From Tepidiforma bonchosmolovskayae (GTDB lineage Bacteria > Chloroflexota > Dehalococcoidia > Tepidiformales > Tepidiformaceae), in the NCBI RefSeq assembly GCF_008838325.1, contig NZ_CP042829.1:1612001-1676000 (forward strand): a stretch of DNA of 64,000 nucleotides. Direction: 5' to 3'. The notes below the pieces were generated by a model. That model was given only the letters and a program-made list of their open reading frames with translations, had not been told where the DNA came from and made no database searches. A program made the position numbers and the translations under genes. Of this stretch, positions 7,738-14,869 are shown one piece after another; within the stretch, counting starts at the first letter, position 1; the number at the start of each line of letters is the position of its first letter.

Positions 7738-8631
7738 ATGTACTGCCCCCGCTGCGGCTCCTGGTCGGCCCAGGGCGCCGCCTTCTGCTGGAAGTGCGGC
7801 GGAGCACTGGCCCAGCAGCCCCCCGCTCCCGCGCCCGGCCCCGCTCCAGCTGGGCCCGCCCCTGCGACCCCAGGTGCGGCGCCCGTCGCTGGCCCGTGGC
7901 CGCAGCAGCCCCCGGCCTGGCCGCAAACCCCCTACGCCTCCTACCCGCCGCCCGCCGGGGCCCTGCCCGGGAACTGGTTCTACCTCTCCGCCTCCGGGCT
8001 TGCCACCGCCATCACCGTCTTTGCCGCAATCACCGCTGCGCTCTACGGCATCGGCGCCGCGCTCGGCCTTGCCGGCGCCCTCGCCGACGACTGGGAGACT
8101 CTGGACGTCTCCGGCGGGTTCATCGGCTTCGGCCTCCTCGCGCTCATCGTGCTCTTCATCCTGCTGATCGTCTGGACCCGCCGGATCACCGGGAACCTCC
8201 TCCCCTTCCAGCCAGTTCTCGAACTCGGCACCGGCTGGGCCGTCGGCAGCTGGTTCGTCCCGATCATCAGCTACTGGTTCCCGCTCCGCATCTGGAACCA
8301 GGCCTGGCGCGCCACCACCCCCACCATCGCGCCGTCCATCGGCTGGCAGTGGAAGGGCCTCCCCGTGCCGGTGACCCACATCCTCGCCTGGGTGACCTTC
8401 CACATCGGCGTTGTCGTCGCCTCCATCGGCGTCCCCACCGAGGACGATACCTCCACCGCCATCGGCTATGCCGGGTTTATCGGCGGCACGCTCGTTTCCG
8501 TCAGCCAGGTGCTCCTCATCATGGTCGTCCGCAACCTCACCGCCCGGCAGGATGCCTACGCCCGCCAGTACCTCCCGGCCGTTGCCCCCGCCATCCCGCC
8601 CGCCGCTCCGCCCTACGGCGCCGGCGGCTGA
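7738..8631 (+). CDS. Zinc-ribbon plus DUF4328-type membrane protein (paralog)
   Basis: A 297-residue paralog of the preceding gene. It has a zinc ribbon (CPRC...CWKC), a shorter Pro/Ala-rich linker to about residue 80, then a membrane domain with four or five helices. That domain carries 'IVWTRRITGNL', 'ELGTGWAVGSWFVPI' and 'GWQWKGLPVP', which are shared almost word for word with the upstream copy. AAGGAGG lies 9 nt before the ATG at 7738. Function is unknown; the pairing of a cytoplasmic zinc ribbon with DUF4328 is common in uncharacterised bacterial proteins. The two genes look like a tandem duplication that diverged mainly in the linker. Confidence 0.87.
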   Translation: MYCPRCGSWSAQGAAFCWKCGGALAQQPPAPAPGPAPAGPAPATPGAAPVAGPWPQQPPAWPQTPYASYPPPAGALPGNWFYLSASGLATAITVFAAITAALYGIGAALGLAGALADDWETLDVSGGFIGFGLLALIVLFILLIVWTRRITGNLLPFQPVLELGTGWAVGSWFVPIISYWFPLRIWNQAWRATTPTIAPSIGWQWKGLPVPVTHILAWVTFHIGVVVASIGVPTEDDTSTAIGYAGFIGGTLVSVSQVLLIMVVRNLTARQDAYARQYLPAVAPAIPPAAPPYGAGG

Positions 8632-8709
8632 CCGGACTGTTGGCTTCCCAGCCGGTCGGGGCCGGCACCGCTGCCGGCCCCGGTGTGCCCCGCGACCCCG
8701 GCCCGGCGG

Positions 8710-9255
8710 TTACCCGGCGCCGTCCTCCGTTGTCGCCGGGGCCTGCGCCCCGGCAGCCGCGCCCGCGGTCCGCTGCCCGAGTTCGCGGTCAAGGAAGAGG
8801 ATGCCCGTCCGGTCCTCGCCGACCATCCGCAGCCGCTCGAGGATCGTGCTCACCGTCGCCTCCTCCTCGGTCTGCTCGTTCACGAACCACTGCAGCAGCG
8901 GCAGCGACGCGTAATCCCGCTCCTCCAGCGCCTGCGCGTACAGGTCGTGAATCGCCTTCGTCACCCGCTGCTCGTGCTGCAGCGCCGCTTCGAACGCCCC
9001 GACCACCGTCTCTGGCGTCGGCGCCGGCTTATCGAGCGCAAGGAGCTCCAGCTTCCCGCCGCGGCTGAGCACGAAATCGATGAACTTCATCGCGTGCGTG
9101 TACTCCTCCGAAGACTGCAGCCGCATCCAGCGGCTGAAGCCCGGCAGGCTCCGCAGCTCGAAGTCCGCACCCATCTGCAGGTACACGAACGACGATTCGA
9201 ATTCCAGCTTGATCTGCGCGTTGTACGCGCGCGTCAGCGATTCCGAGAGCTGCAC
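8710..9255 (-). CDS. ftn: Ferritin (FtnA-like non-heme ferritin)
   Basis: A 181-residue four-helix ferritin storing iron as ferric mineral. Ferroxidase-site elements are visible: 'KLEFESSFVYLQM' in helix A (Glu), 'SSEEYTHAMKF' in helix B (E-x2-H) and 'QWFVNEQTEEEATV' in helix D. These are typical of bacterial FtnA/Ftn. The C-terminal 15 residues are Ala/Gly-rich and look disordered. I choose the GTG at 9255 because AGGAGG lies 5 nt upstream. A -10-like TAGACT (9296 to 9291) lies about 36 bp before it, and an 8-copy heptamer array begins 3 bp beyond that box, in the -35 region. Confidence 0.92.
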   Translation of the reverse strand: MQLSESLTRAYNAQIKLEFESSFVYLQMGADFELRSLPGFSRWMRLQSSEEYTHAMKFIDFVLSRGGKLELLALDKPAPTPETVVGAFEAALQHEQRVTKAIHDLYAQALEERDYASLPLLQWFVNEQTEEEATVSTILERLRMVGEDRTGILFLDRELGQRTAGAAAGAQAPATTEDGAG

Positions 9256-9299
9256 AACAACCTCCTGCGCCCCAGGGTGGAGCACCTTCCAGTCTACCC

Positions 9300-9355
9300 G
9301 CTCCCCGCTCCCCGCTCCCTGCTCCCTGCTCCCTGCTCCCCGCTCCCTGCTCCCC
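9300..9355. repeat. 8-copy GCTCCCY heptamer array
   Basis: Eight units of the same 7-mer as at 2020, in the same orientation, between the divergent ferritin and crotonase-like genes. It occupies the -35 position of the presumed ferritin promoter (-10 at 9296-9291) and ends 5 bp before the TACACT box of the plus-strand gene. Confidence 0.95.
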
Positions 9356-9360
9356 TCCCC

Positions 9361-9366
9361 TACACT
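9361..9366 (+). promoter_or_regulatory. Putative -10 box, leaderless-type
   Basis: TACACT six bases before the GTG start of the crotonase-like gene, with no ribosome-binding site between them. The upstream -35 region is the heptamer array. Confidence 0.4.
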
Positions 9367-9372
9367 TCTCCC

Positions 9373-10005
9373 GTGCCCCCCATCGCCCGGCTCCCCGTCC
9401 CCCCGCCCGGCGCCCCGCCCGGCTGGCTTGCCGATGTCCTCGACGCCCTCCCCGAGGACGCCCGCTGCCTCTTCGTCGACGCCGACGCCCTCGCCGACGC
9501 GCCTCCGCCCCCGCGCGCCGACCTCATCAGGCTTGTCCTCGGACGCGTCCCCGTCATCGCCTGGTTCGAACGGACCCTCGCCGGTCCCGCCCTCGATATC
9601 GCACTGGCCGCTGATATCCGCATCTGCGGCGCCGCCGCCGCGATGTCCGGCCCCTCCGGCTGGCCGGGACGCGTCCGCCTCCTTGCGTCGGCCGCCGCCG
9701 ATCGGCTCGCCCGCGGCGAAACCGTCGCCGCTCCCGACCTCTACGCCGCCGGCCTCGTCTCCGCGCTCCTCCCGCCCGGCGGCGCCGCAGCCGAAGCCGA
9801 CCGGCTCGCCGCGGTCATCGCCTCCCGCGGGCCCATCGCCCTCGAACTCGCAAAGGAAGCCGTCTGGCGCGGCCTCCCCCAGCCCATCGAACAGGCCTTG
9901 CGGTTCGAGACCGATTTGACCATGCTCCTCCAAACCACCAAAGATCGGGCAGAAGGCGTCCGCGCCTTCCTCGAAAAACGCCCGCCAGCCTTCACAGGTG
10001 AATGA
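9373..10005 (+). CDS. Degenerate crotonase-superfamily protein
   Basis: A 210-residue protein. The C-terminal third is typical of enoyl-CoA hydratases/isomerases: 'GPIALELAKEAVWRGL', 'ALRFETDLTMLLQTTKD', 'EGVRAFLEKRPPAFTG'. The central 'DIALAADIRICGAAAAM' matches the segment after the first oxyanion loop. However, the N-terminal beta-alpha unit is strongly shortened. The usual GG-x-x-E-L segment is replaced by 'AGPALDIAL', and no second catalytic Glu is recognisable. It may bind CoA esters without hydratase activity, or be decaying. The GTG at 9373 fits a leaderless start. A complete crotonase follows at 10522. Confidence 0.75.
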   Translation: MPPIARLPVPPPGAPPGWLADVLDALPEDARCLFVDADALADAPPPPRADLIRLVLGRVPVIAWFERTLAGPALDIALAADIRICGAAAAMSGPSGWPGRVRLLASAAADRLARGETVAAPDLYAAGLVSALLPPGGAAAEADRLAAVIASRGPIALELAKEAVWRGLPQPIEQALRFETDLTMLLQTTKDRAEGVRAFLEKRPPAFTGE

Positions 10006-10008
10006 CCG

Positions 10009-10260
10009 ATGATCGTGTTGCTCGACGAGCCCGAAGCCTGGTCCCTCATGATGCTCATCAGCGCCGTCGCGGTCGATAACGCCGACCTCTCCGACGAAGG
10101 CAAAGAGGCGATCCGCCGCTGGCGCTCCGAACGCGGCGAAGGCTCCCCCCTCCTCGCCGATCTCACCGAGGCGCTCAACCGCGCCCTCAACGCCCACCTC
10201 GACGCCCAGTTCACCCGCCGCGTCAAAAACCGCGGCTGGTACGAAACGGTGCGGAGGTAA
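10009..10260 (+). CDS. Small hypothetical protein (twin 1)
   Basis: An 83-residue, mostly helical, charged protein starting 3 bp after the crotonase-like gene. No signal peptide or membrane segment is visible. Its central part, 'NADLSDEGKEAIRRWRSE', aligns with 'EAGLSDRDRAMLKNWRSK' in the next gene, so the two look like tandem paralogs. I do not recognise the family. Tight packing (3 bp before, 5 bp after) suggests one operon with the flanking crotonases. Confidence 0.75.
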   Translation: MIVLLDEPEAWSLMMLISAVAVDNADLSDEGKEAIRRWRSERGEGSPLLADLTEALNRALNAHLDAQFTRRVKNRGWYETVRR

Positions 10261-10265
10261 CCTCC

Positions 10266-10508
10266 ATGGACATCAAATTCAACGAAGACGAGGTCAACGA
10301 GCTCCTCACCGTCATCGTCAACCGCATCGCCGACGAAGCCGGCCTCTCCGACCGCGACCGCGCCATGCTCAAGAACTGGCGCTCGAAGCAGATGCGTCCC
10401 GGCCGCGACGACATGATCGAGCTCGTCCAGAAGGTCAACGAAGACTTCGCCCAGCAGATGTCCCGCCGCCAGCGCAGCCAGATCCGCAAGCCCGACTGGC
10501 TCGAATGA
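10266..10508 (+). CDS. Small hypothetical protein (twin 2)
   Basis: An 80-residue soluble, helix-rich protein sharing the pattern 'LSD-x6-L-x2-WRS' and a following amphipathic helix with the preceding gene, then a basic tail ending 'KPDWLE'. Upstream GGAGG (in 'cggaggtaacctcc') provides a ribosome-binding site. Function unknown. Its position between two crotonase-family genes suggests a link with CoA-ester metabolism, but nothing in the sequence shows this. Confidence 0.75.
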   Translation: MDIKFNEDEVNELLTVIVNRIADEAGLSDRDRAMLKNWRSKQMRPGRDDMIELVQKVNEDFAQQMSRRQRSQIRKPDWLE

Positions 10509-10521
10509 TCCCCGCCCGCCC

Positions 10522-11202
10522 GTGACCGACCCGGTCCGCTTCGAAATCGACCCCCAAGGCGTCGCTACCATCACCCTCGACCGCCCCGAACGGCTCAACG
10601 CCATCAACCTCCGCATGCGCGACCTCCTCTGGGAGTACCTCGCCGCCGCCGACGCCATCCCCGAGGTCCGCGCCATCCTCTTCCGCGGCGAAGGCCGCTG
10701 CTTCAGCGCCGGCGCCGATATCTCCGAGTTCGGCACCGCGCCCTCCATCATGGCCGCACGCCGCGCCCGCCACGACCGCGATATCTGGTGGCAGCTCATC
10801 ACCCACCGCTGCGTCACCCTTGCCCGCATGCACGGCTACTGCTACGGCGCCGGGCTCGAACTGCCGCTCTTCTGCGACCTCCGCATCGCCGGCACCGATG
10901 CCCGCCTCGCCCTCCCCGAGGTATCCCTCGCCTACATCCCCTCCGCCGGCGGCACCCAGATGCTCCCACGCATCGCCCCGCCCGGCGTGGCCGCCCACCT
11001 CATCCTCACCGGCGAGCCGATCGACGCCGAAACCGCCCTCCGCTGGGGCATCGTTGACCGCGTCGTGCCGCCCGACGGCCTCGATGCCGCCGTTGAAGCC
11101 GCCCTCGCCGCGGCCCTCGCCGACCCGGCCGCTGCCCGCGCCCGCCGCCTCCGCCTCCTCGGCGTCGCCGACACCTCGGAAGCCGGCCCGCCGCTACCCT
11201 AG
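10522..11202 (+). CDS. Enoyl-CoA hydratase/isomerase family protein
   Basis: A 226-residue crotonase. Visible features: 'TLDRPERLNAIN' at the N-terminus; the oxyanion-hole loop 'GRCFSAGADISEF' (about residues 58-70); the second oxyanion element and first catalytic Glu position in 'GYCYGAGLEL'; and 'LPEVSLAYIPSAGGTQ' carrying the second Glu. These are the classic hydratase elements, so it is probably catalytically competent. The C-terminal domain is shorter than in typical 255-260-residue hydratases and ends soon after a charged helix. It starts with GTG 13 bp after the twin small proteins. The substrate is unknown. Confidence 0.88.
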   Translation: MTDPVRFEIDPQGVATITLDRPERLNAINLRMRDLLWEYLAAADAIPEVRAILFRGEGRCFSAGADISEFGTAPSIMAARRARHDRDIWWQLITHRCVTLARMHGYCYGAGLELPLFCDLRIAGTDARLALPEVSLAYIPSAGGTQMLPRIAPPGVAAHLILTGEPIDAETALRWGIVDRVVPPDGLDAAVEAALAAALADPAAARARRLRLLGVADTSEAGPPLP

Positions 11203-11206
11203 AACC

Positions 11207-11788
11207 ATGACCGAGCACGACGACCTCCCCTCGCCGCGTCCGCCGGTCCTCCTCGGGTGCGTCACGGCCCTCGCCGCGCTCGTCTTCCTCTTCGGCATCG
11301 GCTCCTGCCTCGTCGTCTACTGGGAATCCGGCGCCGATACCGGCAAAGTCCGCCTCGAACTCGCCGAAGCGTACGGCCGCGGCACCGTCCAGTTCGTCGG
11401 CGACCACAACCTCTACATCGCCCGGCTCGCCGATGGCGCCTTCCTCGCCCTCGCCGACCTCGACGCTGCCAACCGCGCCAACCCCGCCCGCCGCTGCCGC
11501 GTCTACCCCATCCCCCGCACCGACCCGGCTCTCACCGTCCTCCTCGACCGGTATCGCGGCCGCCTCAGCGCTGCAGCCCGCGGCTCTACCCTCATCTTCC
11601 GCGAGGACTGCAACGGCGCTCTCTACGACTTCACCGGCATCCGCCTCGACGCCGACGGCCCCAACCTCGACCGCTACCCCACGTCCATCGATACCGACGG
11701 ATACCTCGTCGTCGATACCAGCCGGCGGACCTGTACCGCACGCAGCGGCTCCGCCGAGGCGGTCGAACGCCCCTGCGCCGGCCCGTGA
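11207..11788 (+). CDS. Membrane-anchored Rieske-like protein lacking cluster ligands
   Basis: A 193-residue protein with one N-terminal transmembrane helix (about residues 14-37) and a soluble domain outside. The soluble part follows the layout of a Rieske domain: a ligand-box-1-like Cys (RRCRVYP), a box-2-like 'CNGALYDFTG', then 'GPNLDRYPTSIDTDGYLVVDTS' elements resembling the end of QcrA-type proteins. Both boxes lack the His and second Cys needed for a [2Fe-2S] cluster. It looks like a redox-dead descendant. A TACCCT box 6 nt before the ATG suggests a leaderless message. Assignment is by pattern only. Confidence 0.55.
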   Translation: MTEHDDLPSPRPPVLLGCVTALAALVFLFGIGSCLVVYWESGADTGKVRLELAEAYGRGTVQFVGDHNLYIARLADGAFLALADLDAANRANPARRCRVYPIPRTDPALTVLLDRYRGRLSAAARGSTLIFREDCNGALYDFTGIRLDADGPNLDRYPTSIDTDGYLVVDTSRRTCTARSGSAEAVERPCAGP

Positions 11789-11871
11789 TGCCGGCGCCGG
11801 TCGCTGCACCCCTTCCCCTGATCGGGTAGGATTCCCGCACTTCGACGCATCCCCGCCGCCGGAGGCCGCCC

Positions 11872-12387
11872 ATGGACGCCTACCGCGCCATCATCACCAA
11901 ACGCGACACCCGCCACTTCCTCCCGGACCCCATCCCGCCGGACGTGCTGACGCGCATCCTCCAGGCCGGGCGCATGGCCGGCAGCTCGAAGAACAGCCAG
12001 CCCGTCCGCATGGTCGTCGTGCAGGACCCCGAACGCCGCGCCGCCCTCGCCGCCTGCGGCGACTACGCCGAACACCTCAAGGCCGCGCCCCTCGCCATCG
12101 CCGTCGTCCTGCTCCCCGGCGGCGGCCCGTTCGATGCCGGCCGTGCCGCCCAGAACCTCATGGTCGCCGCCTGGGCCTCCGGCATTACCAGCTGCCCCAT
12201 CGCCATGCACCGCCAGGAGTGCGCCCGCGAGGTCCTCGGCATCCCCCCCGACCACACCATCGCCACCGTCCTCGCCATGGGCTACCCCGACCTCAAGCAC
12301 CCGCTCAGCCAGGGGCGCCAGCGGCTCCCCCTCGATGAACTCGTCTCCTGGGAGCGCTGGGGCGCTCACCGCCCCGAGGGCGGCTAA
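11872..12387 (+). CDS. Nitroreductase-family flavoprotein
   Basis: A 171-residue nitroreductase-like protein. The N-terminal 'AIITKRDTRHFLPDPIPPD' is the FMN-phosphate-binding 'RRSxRxF' region. It is followed by 'ILQAGRMAGSSKNSQPVRMVVV', the 'DAGRAAQNLMVAAWASGI' helix and a C-terminal 'ATVLAMGYPD'. These enzymes use FMN and NAD(P)H to reduce nitro compounds, quinones or related acceptors; the substrate cannot be told from sequence. GGAGG sits 10 nt before the ATG. The stop overlaps that of the convergent MBL gene by 4 bp. Confidence 0.88.
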   Translation: MDAYRAIITKRDTRHFLPDPIPPDVLTRILQAGRMAGSSKNSQPVRMVVVQDPERRAALAACGDYAEHLKAAPLAIAVVLLPGGGPFDAGRAAQNLMVAAWASGITSCPIAMHRQECAREVLGIPPDHTIATVLAMGYPDLKHPLSQGRQRLPLDELVSWERWGAHRPEGG

Positions 12388-13211
12388 ACCGAGAGGCTCA
12401 GCCCGTCGCTCGCAATCACCACCGGTCCGCCGTAGTACGCCGCCGCCGTATCCAGCAGCTCGTCGGCCCGCTCGCCGGGATTCAGGTGCGTCAGCACCAG
12501 CAGCTTCGCTCCCGCCTCCTTCGCGACCCGCGCCACATACGCGACTTCCGCGTGCGTCTGCTCGAACGCCCGCCGGACCGCTGCCGCCCGGCGTTCGTCG
12601 AACGCCGCCGTCCACCGCGCCAGTCCCGCCAGGGAGTAACACTCGTGGATGAGCGCTGCCGCGCCCTCCGCCAGGGGCACCATCACCTCCGCTGCCTCCG
12701 TCGTGTCGCCGCTGTAGACCACCGCCTTTCCCTCTGCCTCGAACCGCCGCGCCTCGCACACCAGGTTCGGCGCGTGCGGCACCTGCTCGGTCCGCACCAC
12801 GAACGGCCCCGCCTCCCGGGTATCGCCCGGCGCAACTTCCACGACCGGCACCTCGAGCGGTTCGCCCCATCCCCGGCCCGGCATGCCCGTCACCAGCGCC
12901 GCCGCCCCGACCGCCTGCCGCGCGTACGCCGCAGTCCCCGGCGGACCCTGGATTTCCAGCGGCAGCCGCCCGTACGGAAACGTCATCGCCTGCACGAACG
13001 TCGCCAGCCCGAGCACGTGGTCCGGGTGCAGGTGGCTCAGGAAGATCCGGCTGATGCTCGCCGGCGAAATCCCTGCCATCACCAGCCGGTCGTAGGCCCG
13101 CGGCCCGCAGTCGAGCAGCACCGTTTCGCCCCCGCCCGTCAGCAGAATCGACGACCCCGCCCGGTGCGGCGTATCGGTCCCTGCCCCGCTGCCGAGGAAC
13201 TGGATGCGCAC
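12384..13211 (-). CDS. MBL-fold hydrolase, ribonuclease Z-like
   Basis: A 275-residue metallo-beta-lactamase-fold protein. The N-terminus 'IQFLGSGAGTDTPHRAGSS' and the metal motif 'LSHLHPDHVLGL' (H-x-H-x-D-H, about residue 65) match the RNase Z/ElaC-like branch. Later ligands are in 'YSGDTT' (Asp) and 'LTHLNP' (His). The long tRNA-binding exosite arm of true RNase Z is not obvious, so it may be a general phosphodiesterase. GTG at 13211 is chosen. TAGGCT lies 7 nt upstream and no ribosome-binding site is seen, consistent with a leaderless start. Confidence 0.85.
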   Translation of the reverse strand: MRIQFLGSGAGTDTPHRAGSSILLTGGGETVLLDCGPRAYDRLVMAGISPASISRIFLSHLHPDHVLGLATFVQAMTFPYGRLPLEIQGPPGTAAYARQAVGAAALVTGMPGRGWGEPLEVPVVEVAPGDTREAGPFVVRTEQVPHAPNLVCEARRFEAEGKAVVYSGDTTEAAEVMVPLAEGAAALIHECYSLAGLARWTAAFDERRAAAVRRAFEQTHAEVAYVARVAKEAGAKLLVLTHLNPGERADELLDTAAAYYGGPVVIASDGLSLSV

Positions 13212-13297
13212 GCCCAACAGCCTACCAGCCCCCGCGATCGTGACAACCGGCCCCCAGGCGCGGTACCGTTCGCCCGGAATCCCGCCAGGAGGCACGT

Positions 13298-13771
13298 GTG
13301 TCCACCCAGGACTGGTATCTCTTCGGTCATCTGCTCGGCGTCTTCTTCCTCCTTGCCGCCACCGGGCTCACCACCGGCGCGGCCATTGCCGCCGGGCGCG
13401 CCACCGCCGCCAACACCGTCGTCACCCTGCTCGACCTCCAGCTCCGCTCCGAGCGGATCGTCACCTCCATCGGCGTCATCCTCGCCGTCGTCTTTGGCTC
13501 GCTCCTCGTCGACGAAGCCGGCTACTCCTTCGGCGATGCCTGGATCTCAACCGCCTACACCCTCATCATCATCGCCCTCGCCCTCGACCACGGCGTCTAC
13601 CTGCGCAGGGTCAAAGCCGCCCGCGAGGTGGCCGTCTCCCTCGGCAACGGCCCCGTCACCGTCGAACTCCGCGACAAACTGAACGACGGCATCGCCCGCC
13701 TGGTCGGCATCGTCCTCGTCCTCATCTGGCTCGTCTTCCTCTGGCTCATGATCGCGAAGCCCGGCGCCTGA
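13298..13771 (+). CDS. DUF2269-like integral membrane protein
   Basis: A 157-residue protein with four predicted transmembrane helices. It begins 'WYLFGHLLGVFFLLAATGLT' and carries a His in the first helix, as in DUF2269 membrane proteins of unknown function. The short loops are charged. The GTG at 13298 follows AGGAGG at a suitable distance. It stands alone between the divergent MBL gene and a convergent glycosyltransferase operon. Confidence 0.75.
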   Translation: MSTQDWYLFGHLLGVFFLLAATGLTTGAAIAAGRATAANTVVTLLDLQLRSERIVTSIGVILAVVFGSLLVDEAGYSFGDAWISTAYTLIIIALALDHGVYLRRVKAAREVAVSLGNGPVTVELRDKLNDGIARLVGIVLVLIWLVFLWLMIAKPGA

Positions 13772-13906
13772 CCCGCCGCCGCGATATCCGGCCCGCGCGT
13801 CCGCGCCCGGCGCCGACAGCCCGGAGCTGCGGTTTTCCCGGCCCCCTGCCCGCTGGCATCCGGCCCGGCCTCCCGGCTTCGCGGTGCGCACCCTCCGACG
13901 GCGCAC

Positions 13907-14869
13907 TCAATCCCGCGGCAGCCGCCGCCCCAGCAGCCCCGACGGCGACGGCTCTGGCTGCCCCTCCGCGTACATCAGGTGCCCCGCAAGCAGCGCCGCC
14001 TTGTCGATGACCGTCAGCGCCCCGTACCCCGCCGACCACGGCAGCCGCGGGGCCCGCTGAAGCAATCCCGCGGCGAAAACTGCAGTCCCGGCCAGGGCCC
14101 GGGCCGCGGCCTGTCTCCCGGGCAGCTGCTCGATGAACGTCGTGGTCCGGTGCACGAGCTGCAGATGGCCCCCGTGCCAGCGGACTGCACGCTCCTCGCA
14201 CATCAGCCGCTGGGCGCCCCACCCGTGACAGACCTGCTTTGCTGCGAACACCCGCAGGTCGGCATCGTGGTCGTGGTCGACCCGCATCCTGGGCGCGTAC
14301 CCCACCCGGAAGCCGAAAAGCTCCGCCTGGAGCCCGAACTCCGTGTCGCTGACCCGGCGGAACCGCTCGTTGAACGCCAGCCGTTCGAAGACGGCCCTCC
14401 GCACCGCGAGGTTGCGCGTGTCCACCTCCGTGGGGTCGCCGCGCCGGAGCCGCCGGAACCGTTTCTCGTACCTTGCCTGCAGCAGCCGCTGGACCCTGTC
14501 GCCGCGCGCAGCCCCTGAGTACCCCTGGACGAGGTCGAAGCCGCTGTCCAGCAGGTCGAGCCCCGCCTCGAACCAGCCCGCGTGCACCGTGCAGTCGGCG
14601 TCCGTGAAAAAGATGACGTCTCCGTCTGCCGCGGCCGCGCCGATATTCCGCGCCCGGTATACTCCCGGCTCCGGCTCCTGGAGCAGGACGTCGTAGCCGG
14701 AGGCCTCCTCTGCCAGCCAGCGCCGGAACTCCTCGCTCGAACCGTTGTCGACCACGATAACCTGCACGTCGAGCCCCGCCGGCGCGGCCTCCCGGATTGA
14801 CGCCAGGCAGGCGGCGACGCGCGGGTCGTCCTTCACCGGTACGACCACGGAGACCCGTCGCGGCGTCAC
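13907..14869 (-). CDS. Family 2 glycosyltransferase
   Basis: A 320-residue GT-A fold glycosyltransferase. Visible elements are the N-terminal 'VSVVVPVKDD', 'IVVDNGSSEE', the acceptor-side 'PGVYRARNIGAAAADGD' and the nucleotide-sugar metal motif 'FFTDADCTV' (DAD, about residue 90). The C-terminal region has hydrophobic stretches that may contact the membrane. GTG start overlaps the stop of the upstream oxidoreductase (GTGA). With the oxidoreductase and phosphodiesterase it forms a three-gene operon, most plausibly for a surface glycan or a modified sugar. The donor and acceptor are unknown. Confidence 0.9.
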   Translation of the reverse strand: MTPRRVSVVVPVKDDPRVAACLASIREAAPAGLDVQVIVVDNGSSEEFRRWLAEEASGYDVLLQEPEPGVYRARNIGAAAADGDVIFFTDADCTVHAGWFEAGLDLLDSGFDLVQGYSGAARGDRVQRLLQARYEKRFRRLRRGDPTEVDTRNLAVRRAVFERLAFNERFRRVSDTEFGLQAELFGFRVGYAPRMRVDHDHDADLRVFAAKQVCHGWGAQRLMCEERAVRWHGGHLQLVHRTTTFIEQLPGRQAAARALAGTAVFAAGLLQRAPRLPWSAGYGALTVIDKAALLAGHLMYAEGQPEPSPSGLLGRRLPRD

